From positions 1 to 46,679 of the forward strand of contig CAJUSF010000033.1 of the NCBI GenBank assembly GCA_910588945.1: DNA of 46,679 bases, given 5' to 3'. Each line of letters begins with the position of its first letter. The first letter of the stretch is position 1. Below the pieces are notes generated by a model. The model saw only the letters and a list, made by a program, of their open reading frames with translations. It had not been told where the DNA came from and searched no databases. A program made the position numbers and the translations under genes. Positions 33,884 to 40,430 of the stretch are shown in pieces. The DNA is from an uncultured Eggerthellaceae bacterium (GTDB taxonomy: Bacteria; Actinomycetota; Coriobacteriia; Coriobacteriales; Eggerthellaceae).

Positions 33884-33994
33884 CGATCTGCCTGTAGGGC
33901 TTCACCCTAGGCTTTCGAACTTCGAAGATCGTGGTGTTTTATACCACGATCTTCTTGTCCTCTCGAATCGGGTTTCAACCCTACAGGCAGATCG
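33884..33994. repeat. 111-bp cruciform-like palindromic element
   Basis: The outer arms CGATCTGCCTGTAGGG (33884-33899) and CCCTACAGGCAGATCG (33979-33994) are exact complements over 16 bp. A central hairpin AAGATCGTGGT / ACCACGATCTT (33925-33935, 33943-33953) is also perfect. Small side hairpins are TAGGG-CTTCA-CCCTA and GGGTTTCAACCC. No coding role is seen. Confidence 0.8.
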
Positions 33995-34014
33995 CTTGAC
34001 GTAATAAGGCCTTC

Positions 34015-34047
34015 ATGATGCCAAGGACTGCGAACCCTTGGCATCAT
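34015..34047. repeat. Perfect 12-bp hairpin
   Basis: ATGATGCCAAGG (34015-34026) pairs with CCTTGGCATCAT (34036-34047) around a 9-nt loop. It lacks a T-tract on the plus side and lies next to other palindromes. Confidence 0.7.
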
Positions 34048-34081
34048 TGCCTTGGCGAATACAAACCGTGCGCAATGATTT

Positions 34082-34207
34082 GCGGTGTCGATAAATCTTA
34101 CACCGCGAATCGAACCAAGGCTGCTCATCGTCCACCCTAGGCAACAGTAAAGGCGTGATGATTTTTTAAATCACCACGCCTTTACTGGCGGAGGGGCAGG
34201 GATTCGA
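34082..34207 (-). repeat. 126-bp direct duplicate R5, copy 1 (distal)
   Basis: Direct copy, without indels, of 34472-34597 at an offset of 390 bp and with about ten differences. On the minus strand it holds the 3' end of tRNA-Ser(CGA), its terminator stem and the hairpin GCGGTGT/ACACCGC. It marks an older duplication of the tRNA 3' flank. Confidence 0.85.
34145..34187 (-). terminator. Copy of the tRNA-Ser(CGA) terminator, distal
   Basis: CAGTAAAGGCGTG (34145-34157) pairs with CACGCCTTTACTG (34175-34187). The G34147-C34185 pair is C-G in the other copy, a compensatory change. Confidence 0.75.
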
Positions 34208-34368
34208 TGTGTATTTGCTTCGCAAATCCACAACCCCTCGCGCGGACGCTTCGCTGCGCTCGGGTCTGAACAGTCCACTGGACTGTTCAGCCTTCGCAGG
34301 GTTCGAATCCCTATATAATGCAAAAAACTCTACAAGACCAAAAATCATTTTGTCCTTGTAGAGCTTTC
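34186..34368 (-). repeat. tRNA-end repeat unit E1 (183-bp period)
   Basis: On the minus strand, terminator 34363-34322 is followed by an inverted T-arm, the palindrome CTGAACAGTCC-AGT-GGACTGTTCAG (34290-34266), the GC block, the ATTTGC-GAA-GCAAAT hairpin, and then a 22-nt copy of the tRNA-Ser(CGA) 3' end (34207-34186). The 110-bp core 34202-34311 is identical to 34731-34840 of unit E2. However, the tRNA end here reads GCCCCTCCGCCA, as in its own host tRNA. Confidence 0.85.
34322..34363 (-). terminator. Terminator between tRNA-end units
   Basis: CTCTACAAG (34328-34336) and CTTGTAGAG (34355-34363) pair perfectly, and the minus-strand 3' side runs into TTTTTT (34327-34322). Confidence 0.9.
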
Positions 34369-34575
34369 TGGCGGAGGGGCAGGGAGTTAGCTCGTATCAA
34401 GTCATCGCGAACAATCGCTTTGCGATTCTTCGCTTCAAGTCGCTATCGCGACACCTTGACACTCGCTGTTCGCGGTGTCGATAAATCTTACACCGCGAAT
34501 CGAACCAAGGCTTTTCATCAACCACCCCAAGCAACACTAAAGGCGTGATGATTCTTCAAATCACCACGCCTTTAG
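34369..34575 (-). repeat. tRNA-end repeat unit directly after tRNA-Ser(CGA) (207-bp period)
   Basis: The last 17 nt of tRNA-Ser(CGA) recur at 34385-34369 on the minus strand, 207 bp after the real tRNA end. The interior differs from the other units. After terminator 34577-34535 and repeat R5 comes a nested palindrome with outer arms CGCGAACA/TGTTCGCG (34472 down to 34404), holding small stems such as GTCGC-GATA-GCGAC and GAATCGC-AAA-GCGATT. The inverted T-arm is not evident. Confidence 0.65.
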
Positions 34576-34597
34576 TGGCGGAGGGGCAGGGATTCGA
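34472..34597 (-). repeat. 126-bp direct duplicate R5, copy 2 (proximal)
   Basis: Proximal copy of the duplicated segment 34082-34207. It includes the true 3' end of tRNA-Ser(CGA) and its terminator. Confidence 0.85.
34535..34577 (-). terminator. Terminator of tRNA-Ser(CGA)
   Basis: CACTAAAGGCGTG (34535-34547) pairs with CACGCCTTTAGTG (34565-34577), directly abutting the tRNA 3' CCA on the minus strand. Confidence 0.8.
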
Positions 34598-34668
34598 ACC
34601 CTGGTCACCGCTATAAACGGTGAAACGGTTTTCGAGACCGCCGCATTCAACCGCTCTGCCACCCCTCC
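34576..34668 (-). tRNA. tRNA-Ser (CGA)
   Basis: A 93-nt class II tRNA with encoded CCA. The acceptor is GGAGGGG/CCCCTCC, the anticodon loop CTCGAAA gives CGA, there is a long variable arm (CACCG-TTTATAG-CGGTG), and the T-arm is AGGGTTCGAATCCCT. It lies downstream of tRNA-Ser(GGA) and its repeat unit. No separate convincing promoter was seen. Confidence 0.97.
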
Positions 34669-34687
34669 GGGTTGAAACTGAGATACT

Positions 34688-34713
34688 AAAAGCTTTTACT
34701 ATCAATAGCTTTT
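34688..34713 (-). terminator. Copy of the tRNA-Ser(GGA) terminator
   Basis: Exact copy of 34869-34894, with an AAAAGCT/AGCTTTT stem and a T-run on the minus strand. It follows the duplicated tRNA end of unit E2. Confidence 0.7.
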
Positions 34714-34714
34714 C

Positions 34715-34895
34715 TGGCGGAGAGGCAGGGATTCGATGTGTATTTGCTTCGCAAATCCACAACCCCTCGCGCGGACGCTTCGCTGCGCTCGGGTCTGAAC
34801 AGTCCACTGGACTGTTCAGCCTTCGCAGGGTTCGAATCCCCCTGCAGGCATGAAACGTCATCAACACCAAAAGCTTTTACTATCAATAGCTTTTC
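34715..34895 (-). repeat. tRNA-end repeat unit E2 after tRNA-Ser(GGA) (181-bp period)
   Basis: The last 22 nt of tRNA-Ser(GGA) plus 27 bp of terminator flank (34869-34917) recur exactly at 34688-34736. Inside, on the minus strand, are an inverted T-arm (34840-34828, within GCAGGG/CCCTGC), the palindrome 34819-34795, the GC block, and the ATTTGC-GAA-GCAAAT hairpin. The restored end reads GCCTCTCCGCCA, as in the Ser(GGA) host and unlike unit E1, although the 110-bp cores are identical. Confidence 0.87.
34869..34894 (-). terminator. Terminator of tRNA-Ser(GGA)
   Basis: On the minus strand AAAAGCT and AGCTTTT pair around a 12-nt loop, ending in a short T-run. Confidence 0.7.
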
Positions 34896-34987
34896 TGGCG
34901 GAGAGGCAGGGATTCGAACCCTGGATACGCTTTTGGCGCATACACGATTTCCAATCGTGCTCCTTCGGCCAGCTCGGACACCTCTCC
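34896..34987 (-). tRNA. tRNA-Ser (GGA)
   Basis: A 92-nt class II tRNA with encoded CCA. The acceptor is GGAGAGG/CCTCTCC, the anticodon loop TTGGAAA gives GGA, there is a long variable arm (ATGCGCC-AAAA-GCGTAT region), and the T-arm is AGGGTTCGAATCCCT. It is the promoter-proximal gene of the two tRNA-Ser genes. Confidence 0.97.
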
Positions 34988-35021
34988 GTTCAGCGATACG
35001 CTAAATCAATAGCGGTACGAT

Positions 35022-35051
35022 AGTATAACAGAAAAGGCGCAAGCAGGGCAA
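35022..35051 (-). promoter_or_regulatory. Promoter of tRNA-Ser(GGA)
   Basis: On the minus strand TTGCCC (35051-35046), an 18-bp spacer and TATACT (35027-35022) lie about 35 bp before the tRNA 5' end. Confidence 0.65.
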
Positions 35052-35235
35052 AGAGAACGCAGGGCTTTTCTCCATCAAAAGCGCTCGGCTGATCGATCAA
35101 CTCTACTCTTGAAGCGCCGGTGAGTATAGCTGAAAGAAAAACTTTTGTATTTCAGTTATCATATAGAGTTAACCGAACTATGTACCAACCAAATTATGTA
35201 TCGAACAGGTTTCATTTGATTGAAAGGAAAGCTCG

Positions 35236-35727
35236 ATGGCTGATCGCACAGTGGAGAACCCCGGCGTTGAAGTGCCACAGATGCCCGAGATCCTAGAACG
35301 TGTGCTTCTTTACGCTCTTGATGAGGGAAAACAGAAGATGATGGACGGCGAGGACGTTATTCCGTTCACGGCGCTGGTCGTGAAAGATAGCGTGTTCATC
35401 GAGACGCATCCAGGAAACAATGCGGACGAGTGCTATAACTTCGCCCAGCATACGGTGGAGGGAGCACGCGGCGCAGCTGCTTATGCTTTCTGTTATGACG
35501 GATATGTCGAGACGAGCGAGGGCGTGAAAGACGCTCTCATCGCCGAGGGTGGTGTTCCGGGTGCGCCGACTGGTTATGCTATCGGCCTTCTCTACACTAC
35601 CGACCCGACGCAGGGAATTATCTTCAACAACAACCCTTCCTATATCGGTGAGGCTCCGAATTTCATGGACCGACTTCGCGACGCTTCCGAATATGCTGAA
35701 ACGGAGATCGAAGCCAAATATCAGTAA
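35236..35727 (+). CDS. Hypothetical protein, 163 residues
   Basis: I do not recognise this soluble, acidic protein. It has no signal peptide or membrane segment. The middle contains TALVVKDSVFIETHPGNNADECYNFAQHTV (shown in parts: TALVVKDSVFIETHPG, NNADECYNFAQHTV) and a Gly/Ala-rich turn GARGAAAYAFCYDGYV, then LIAEGGVPGAPTGYAIGLLY. The alternating hydrophobic pattern suggests a mixed alpha/beta fold. AAAGGAAA at good spacing before the ATG and codon use like its neighbours support a real gene. It stands alone between the tRNA-Ser region and the rpsF leader. Confidence 0.75.
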   Translation: MADRTVENPGVEVPQMPEILERVLLYALDEGKQKMMDGEDVIPFTALVVKDSVFIETHPGNNADECYNFAQHTVEGARGAAAYAFCYDGYVETSEGVKDALIAEGGVPGAPTGYAIGLLYTTDPTQGIIFNNNPSYIGEAPNFMDRLRDASEYAETEIEAKYQ

Positions 35728-36063
35728 TCCACAACGCTTTCAAACAGGGTTTTCAACAAAGCGCGGCGGCATTTTGTCGTTGCGCTTTGTTGTTTCCGAG
35801 GGAGAAACAGATAAATCATTTCCTCAGAAAGTTCCCGCTAGATGGAGATGCGAGATAGGTTGATTCTTGCAAGTATCGGGTTCGTCAGACATGTGGCAAG
35901 GTTTTGTGCGAAATGATGCAAGGTTCATGCAGGATCCGCATATAAAATGCGCAAGCTTTTTGCTAGATAAAGTGCGCAAATACACCAGATCTAATCCCAA
36001 TCTGGGCTCATTTAACATCAGAAAAAAATGCATTCGATAGAAGCTATTTGCAATGTTTCTGTC

Positions 36064-36164
36064 AGACGGTTGCACTAATGTCGTCTTAGGAGAAAAGGTG
36101 AGGTTTAGGGATCGCCTCGACAAAATGATCCTTAAAGGTCAGACCTCACCCCTCCGAAAAGAGG
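36064..36164 (+). ncRNA. Candidate structured RNA upstream of rpsF (class unknown)
   Basis: Three hairpins in series are visible. AGACG/CGTCT lies near 36064-36086. A long stem pairs GGTGAGGT (36097-36104) with ACCTCACC (36143-36150), continued inside by TTTAGGGATC/GATCCTTAAA with one G-T pair and an asymmetric bulge. A short CCTC-CGAAAA-GAGG hairpin ends at 36164. There is no T-tract and no match to a riboswitch consensus I know. It could be a cis-regulatory leader or a small RNA. Confidence 0.45.
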
Positions 36165-36219
36165 AAGTGGTGAAAATGGGAATTTGTGAAATAAGGAGGC
36201 GTTGTAGTTGAAGTTCTGT

Positions 36220-36270
36220 TAAACTAAGCAAGTTGTCCTGCCTCGGTAAACACCTGACCGAGGCCGTTTA
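36220..36270 (+). promoter_or_regulatory. Probable S6:S18 autoregulatory leader of rpsF
   Basis: GCCTCGGT (36240-36247) pairs with ACCGAGGC (36257-36264). The apical loop AAACACCTG abuts a CCG triplet, and an outer TAAAC/GTTTA stem closes it (36220-36270). It ends just before the rpsF ribosome site. A CCG-containing hairpin bound by the S6:S18 complex is known in many rpsF-rpsR mRNAs. The match is by position and shape, not by alignment. Confidence 0.5.
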
Positions 36271-36289
36271 GTCCAGAGGAGGTGAGCTG

Positions 36290-36589
36290 ATGAAGGCTTA
36301 CGAACTATTGTTTTTTGTCGCTCCGACTATCGATGAAGAGTCTCGCGCCGGTGTTATGAAGCGTATCGAGACCACGATCACTGAAGCAAAAGGTCAAGTT
36401 GATAACGTTGACGAATGGGGCAAGCGCAAACTCGCTTATGAGATCAATGGCTTGGCAGATGCAGACTACACTCTCATCGACTTCCATGCCGATCCGACGA
36501 GCATTGCGGAACTCGATCGTGTTCTTCGCATCAACGATGCAGTTGTGCGTCACATGATCGTTGCACGTCCTGACAAGGATCAGGATTAG
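36290..36589 (+). CDS. rpsF: 30S ribosomal protein S6
   Basis: S6 binds S18 on the platform of the small subunit. The 99-residue protein begins MKAYELLFFVAPTIDEE and has the usual DEWGKRKLAYEINGLADADY centre and VLRINDAVVRHMIVARPD end. A strong GGAGGTGA ribosome site precedes it. It is the first gene of rpsF-ssb-rpsR-rplI. A structured leader with an S6:S18-like hairpin lies directly upstream. Confidence 0.97.
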   Translation: MKAYELLFFVAPTIDEESRAGVMKRIETTITEAKGQVDNVDEWGKRKLAYEINGLADADYTLIDFHADPTSIAELDRVLRINDAVVRHMIVARPDKDQD

Positions 36590-36751
36590 GTTTAACGGGA
36601 TCGGATTTGCTGGTCGATCGCTTGTGTCGTTCATGTAACGACTGGATATCATCGGAAGTATCGACGTAGCAAATGGTTCTGAACATCAGTTTGATCGTAG
36701 ACAGTCAAGTTGATCCAAGAACAAAGATCCTAGTATGAGAAGAGGAAGCAA

Positions 36752-37207
36752 ATGAGCATCAATCGAGTTGTTATAAGTGGAAATCTGACTCGCGACCCCG
36801 AGGTGCGTACGACTCAATCGGGCATGCCTGTTATGTCGATCGGCGTCGCTGTGAATGATCGTAGGCGTAACTCACAGACCGGCGAGTGGGAAGACCACGC
36901 CAATTACATCGATTGCACAATGTTTGGCAACCGTGCGCAGAACGTGTCCCAGTATCTTTCCAAAGGCAGCAAAGTTACCCTTGAAGGCAAGCTTCGCTGG
37001 AGCCAATGGGAGCGCGACGGACAGAAGCGCAGCAAGATCGAGGTCATCATCGATGACATCGACTTTGGCGGTCGTGGCGGCGGTCAGTCCCAGAACGGCA
37101 ATCAGATGCAGGGCAACTCATATGGTGATGCTTCTGCATACAGCGCACCGCAGACTCCGGTCGTTGACACCACTTCCTCCGTGTACGACGAAGACATCCC
37201 ATTCTAA
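36752..37207 (+). CDS. ssb: Single-stranded DNA-binding protein
   Basis: SSB coats single-stranded DNA and recruits repair and replication proteins. The 151-residue protein has the OB-fold block MSINRVVISGNLTRDPEVR and NYIDCTMFGNRAQNVSQYL. A Gly/Gln/Asn-rich linker of about 45 residues follows, then the conserved acidic tip DEDIPF. The start has GAGGAAG upstream. It lies between rpsF and rpsR, a common arrangement. Confidence 0.97.
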   Translation: MSINRVVISGNLTRDPEVRTTQSGMPVMSIGVAVNDRRRNSQTGEWEDHANYIDCTMFGNRAQNVSQYLSKGSKVTLEGKLRWSQWERDGQKRSKIEVIIDDIDFGGRGGGQSQNGNQMQGNSYGDASAYSAPQTPVVDTTSSVYDEDIPF

Positions 37208-37224
37208 GAAAGAACGAGGTTATT

Positions 37225-37488
37225 ATGGCCGATTATACAAAGCAGCCCCGTCGCAAGCAGTGCCAATTCTGCAAAGACGGCGTTGAGTTTGTCGACTACA
37301 AAGACACTCAAATGCTGCGTAAGTACACCACCGATCGTGGCAAGATCAAGCCGCGTCGTGTGACCGGCGCTTGCAATCAGCATCAGCGCGATATTGCAAA
37401 CGCAATCAAAAGAGCCCGCACTATGGCTCTCATCCCGTACTCGGTTCCGGCCGTCAGTGGCCGTGGCGATCGTCGCCGCAACCGCTAG
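37225..37488 (+). CDS. rpsR: 30S ribosomal protein S18
   Basis: S18 partners S6 on the 30S platform. The 87-residue basic protein has CQFCKDGVEFVDYKDTQML, KIKPRRVTGACNQHQRDIA and RARTMALIPYSV. The N-terminal CxxC is the zinc-type form of S18. It follows ssb after 17 bp and precedes rplI by 11 bp, so the group is surely co-transcribed. Confidence 0.97.
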   Translation: MADYTKQPRRKQCQFCKDGVEFVDYKDTQMLRKYTTDRGKIKPRRVTGACNQHQRDIANAIKRARTMALIPYSVPAVSGRGDRRRNR

Positions 37489-37499
37489 GGAGGTGCACC

Positions 37500-38093
37500 A
37501 TGAAGGTTATCTTGCTTAAAGAGCTAAGGGGTCGTGGCGGCGAAGGCGACATCATTGAGGTCAGCCGCGGTTTCGCCAACAACTACCTGCTTACACAGGG
37601 ATATGCGGTTCAGGCAACTCCCGGCAACTTGAAGCAGCTCGAGCAGCGCAAGCGCAACATCGAGAAGCGCGAAGAGGTTCGTATCGCTGATGCGAACGCT
37701 TTGGTCGAGAAGCTCAATGGCGCAACCGTTAAGGTCGACGCTCAGGTCGGCGAAGAGGGCCAGCTGTTTGGCTCCGTTACCGCTCCGATGATCGCTGACG
37801 CGATCAAGGACGCGCTTGATGTTGAGGTCGATCGTCGTCGCATCGAGCTTGGCAAGCCGATCAAGCAGGTCGGCGCCTATCCGGTAGACATCAACGTTTA
37901 TCGCACCATCAAGGCAACCGTGAATGTTGTCATCGAGGGCGACGACGTTGCTGAGGCAGAGGCTGCTGCAGATGCTGCGGGCGAAGCGGTTGCTGACGCT
38001 ATCGAGGCAGAGGTTGAAGCTGTTGCCGCTGAGGTTGTAGCCGCCGATGTTGCCGAGCAGGTTGAAGAGGCTCTTGAGACAGAATCGGAATAA
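37500..38093 (+). CDS. rplI: 50S ribosomal protein L9 with extended acidic tail
   Basis: L9 links the L1 stalk base to neighbouring ribosomes and supports frame maintenance. The protein starts MKVILLKELRGRGGEGDIIE and has the usual two domains joined by a long helix (LKQLEQRKRNIEKREEVR). AGGGAGG precedes ATG 37500. The upstream 43 codons that are open in this frame lie inside rpsR and are not used. At 197 residues it is longer than the usual length of about 150, because of an Ala/Glu/Val-rich C-terminal tail of about 48 residues (AEAEAAADAAGEAVADA and onward). Confidence 0.96.
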   Translation: MKVILLKELRGRGGEGDIIEVSRGFANNYLLTQGYAVQATPGNLKQLEQRKRNIEKREEVRIADANALVEKLNGATVKVDAQVGEEGQLFGSVTAPMIADAIKDALDVEVDRRRIELGKPIKQVGAYPVDINVYRTIKATVNVVIEGDDVAEAEAAADAAGEAVADAIEAEVEAVAAEVVAADVAEQVEEALETESE

Positions 38094-38366
38094 GATCTAG
38101 GATCGTATTCCGGCTCATGTCTTGATGCTACGGTTCCGACAGGTGTCTGTTTTCGCTCTTTGCTTTGACCACATCGTGGCACGAACGCCACTCAGGTCGA
38201 AGATGGTGCGATTGTAGGCACCAGTCGGAACTTCGTTTTTTGCGGCCAGCGGTCTCATCTTTATTTATATGTTGGAGAATGAACTGTAATTTAGTTTTTA
38301 ATCTATGATGCTTTGTAGAGATCATGAGTAAATTCTAGATTACAGAAATTGGTCGAGGGGGATACT

Positions 38367-39770
38367 GTGAGCGCAGAGAACAATACAGACAATCGCCCGG
38401 CGGCTGACCGCAATCAGCTCCCGAATGATATTGAGGCTGAACAGGCCGTTATTGCTACATGCATGCTCAATTCCGATGCATGTGATGAGATTCTGATTTC
38501 GCTGAAGCCGGGGAATTTCTATCGTCCGGCTCACAGGATCATCTTTGAGTCCATCTACGAGATGTCGACCCAAGGTCTTACTCCGGATGTGATCTCTCTT
38601 GCTGACAAGTTGCAAGCAAAAGGCCAGCTTGAGGCCGCCGGAGATAGAACCTATCTTGCCGACCTGAATACCAACACCTTCGCGTTGACCAACTGGCAGC
38701 GCCATGTGGAGATCGTGAAACGCACCTCCATCCAGCGCGAACTGATCAAAGCCGCTGCCGAGATCAACGCGCTTGCATACGACGCTCCCGAAGATCTGAA
38801 CGAGGTCGTCGACCAGGCCGAGCATACCCTTTTCAAGGTAACGGAAAAACGCGTTTCGTCTTCATTCGAGAAAATGGACAAGCTCGTCAACGACGCTTTC
38901 GATGAGCTGGCGAAGTTGGCATCTCGAGGAGGCAACATCGTCGGCGTGCCCAGCGGATTCACCGATGTGGATGACCTTTTTCACGGATTTCGCGGCGGCG
39001 ACCTTGTGATTTTGGCCGCCCGACCCGGCGTCGGAAAGACGGCATTTGCTCTGAACTTGGCGGTGAACGCGGCTAAATCCGGAACAGCCGTTGCATTCTT
39101 CTCGTTGGAAATGGGATCGAATCAGCTGGTCCAGCGTATTCTTTGTTCCGAGGCGCGCGTCAGCTTGAGCAAGATTCGTGCAGGCAAGATCGCGGAAAGC
39201 GATTGGAGCGTCATCGCGGATGCGTCCAACAGGCTTACTAGTATAGAGATGTATATCGACGACACGCCCGGTCTTTCCATCATGGAGGCACGTGCGAAAG
39301 CGCGCCGCGAGCTGCGCCACGTTGTCGGTTCGGGCAAGAATGGCTTCATCATCGTTGACTATCTGCAGCTCATGCAGCCGCCTTACAACCGCCGTGATGG
39401 CAATCGTGCAGTCGAGGTCGGCGAGATCTCGCGCGGGCTTAAGATCCTCGCGAAGGAAATGGACATGCCGGTGCTTGCGCTTTCTCAGCTTTCGCGTGCT
39501 GTGGAGATGAGAGGCGGCAAGAAGCGCCCTCAGCTGTCGGACCTTCGCGAATCCGGATCGATCGAGCAGGACGCGGATATCGTAATGTTCATCGATCGAT
39601 CGATGGATGAGGTAGAGGGTGAGAGCGCAGATAGGCCGGATTATCGCACGGCTGAGCTGATCGTGGCGAAGCATCGCAACGGACCGACCAGAGACATCAC
39701 GCTTTCATTCGATCCGGAATATACCAAGTTTGGAAATTTCATCGACGATTCGTATCTGGGTGGTTATTAA
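38367..39770 (+). CDS. dnaB: Replicative DNA helicase DnaB
   Basis: DnaB is the hexameric 5'-3' helicase at the replication fork. The N-terminal domain begins near LPNDIEAEQAVIATCML. The RecA-like C-terminal domain has Walker A AARPGVGKTAFALNLA, FFSLEMGSNQLVQRIL, the Walker B region GFIIVDYLQLMQPP and the arginine-bearing LSQLSRAVEMRGGKKRPQLS. About 467 residues from GTG 38367 is normal, and no intein is present. GAGGGGG precedes that GTG; the frame is open from TTG 38349. It lies 273 bp after rplI, its common neighbour. Confidence 0.96.
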   Translation: MSAENNTDNRPAADRNQLPNDIEAEQAVIATCMLNSDACDEILISLKPGNFYRPAHRIIFESIYEMSTQGLTPDVISLADKLQAKGQLEAAGDRTYLADLNTNTFALTNWQRHVEIVKRTSIQRELIKAAAEINALAYDAPEDLNEVVDQAEHTLFKVTEKRVSSSFEKMDKLVNDAFDELAKLASRGGNIVGVPSGFTDVDDLFHGFRGGDLVILAARPGVGKTAFALNLAVNAAKSGTAVAFFSLEMGSNQLVQRILCSEARVSLSKIRAGKIAESDWSVIADASNRLTSIEMYIDDTPGLSIMEARAKARRELRHVVGSGKNGFIIVDYLQLMQPPYNRRDGNRAVEVGEISRGLKILAKEMDMPVLALSQLSRAVEMRGGKKRPQLSDLRESGSIEQDADIVMFIDRSMDEVEGESADRPDYRTAELIVAKHRNGPTRDITLSFDPEYTKFGNFIDDSYLGGY

Positions 39771-39773
39771 TAG

Positions 39774-40283
39774 ATGAGCGATGCAACAGGCAGCATGAAA
39801 CAAACGGACGGCGCTTCCGCCACCAACGCAGGTGGCGCCTCCGCCTCCGTCTCCAGCACGGGCAACGCCCCCAACGCGGACGGCACTTTAGAGGAGAAGA
39901 TCCGCCTGACCACTATGGCGCAACTGAACCCGGCGCTTAGCGCGAACCGGCAGGCGCTTCCGGATCCGACCGTGCATACAGCAGGTGCGCTTCCGGAAAA
40001 CTCCGCGGTGAAGCCTGTTGAGGAGCGGATCATCAAAGAGGTCACCAAGCGTTTGGCGGAACAAAGTCACATCAGAGTACATTATTACGTGAAGATAGTG
40101 GTTTCGGTGTTCTTATGCGCGCTGCTGCTCGCCTTTGGGATCCCCGTGTTTATGGCCTCGCGCATGACGGGGAGTCTGTCCTATACGGCGCTTGGTGCGG
40201 TGCTTATAGGCTTCGGGCTGATATTGGCCATTTCTGTGGTGGTTCTTCTGTTCAAGCCGCCCTTCAACACCCCAAAGGCTTAG
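39774..40283 (+). CDS. Hypothetical membrane protein, 169 residues
   Basis: I do not recognise a family. Residues 1-50 are Ala/Ser/Gly/Asn-rich and likely unstructured. A charged amphipathic stretch (VKPVEERIIKEVTKRLAEQS) follows. Two hydrophobic helices at about 107-129 and about 138-160 form a membrane hairpin, with a short basic and Pro-rich tail. It begins three bases after the dnaB stop, so it is probably translated from the dnaB transcript. A function cannot be proposed. Confidence 0.7.
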   Translation: MSDATGSMKQTDGASATNAGGASASVSSTGNAPNADGTLEEKIRLTTMAQLNPALSANRQALPDPTVHTAGALPENSAVKPVEERIIKEVTKRLAEQSHIRVHYYVKIVVSVFLCALLLAFGIPVFMASRMTGSLSYTALGAVLIGFGLILAISVVVLLFKPPFNTPKA

Positions 40284-40430
40284 GACTCCCTCGCGGCTTC
40301 ATCTATTTCGACGGAGATTTAAGCCTCCATTTCATACCGATGCTCAAATTCCACGAATGCGTGCGCAATTCAACCCGCATTCCTCTAGAATAGGAAAGTA
40401 AACACATGACCGACCGAAAGGATGCATCGC

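Larger units (their letters stand above)
33600..35235. other. Gene-poor zone dense in palindromic elements, with two tRNA-Ser genes
   Basis: About 1.6 kb without credible protein genes. It holds, left to right: a 16-bp repeat R3 (33624-33639), an inverted-repeat element (33664-33752), a 111-bp cruciform-like element (33884-33994), a hairpin (34015-34047), a duplicated 126-bp segment (34082-34207 and 34472-34597), three tRNA-end repeat units and two tRNA-Ser genes on the minus strand. The predicted open frames here are built from the repeats and were rejected. Confidence 0.85.
35728..36289. other. Intergenic region with structured leader ahead of rpsF
   Basis: About 560 bp without a credible gene. 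The first 330 bp show no clear structure, apart from a small palindrome-rich stretch near 35945-35990 (GCGCAAGC and similar). From 36064 a run of hairpins leads to rpsF, annotated separately. The rpsF operon promoter must lie here but was not pinned down. Confidence 0.6.

Noticed and set aside
33600..34600. Possible CRISPR array
   Set aside because: The repeats are palindromic elements of differing length and spacing, with no regular repeat-spacer pattern and no cas genes.
34556..34870. Open frames across the tRNA-Ser region
   Set aside because: They read through tRNA genes and repeated palindromes. The peptides repeat only because the DNA repeats.
35549..35863. Plus-strand frame overlapping the 163-residue hypothetical gene
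   Set aside because: It lacks a ribosome site and overlaps the better-supported frame 35236-35727.
38862..39674. 270-codon minus-strand frame inside dnaB
   Set aside because: Shadow frame without recognisable motifs; dnaB on the other strand is certain.
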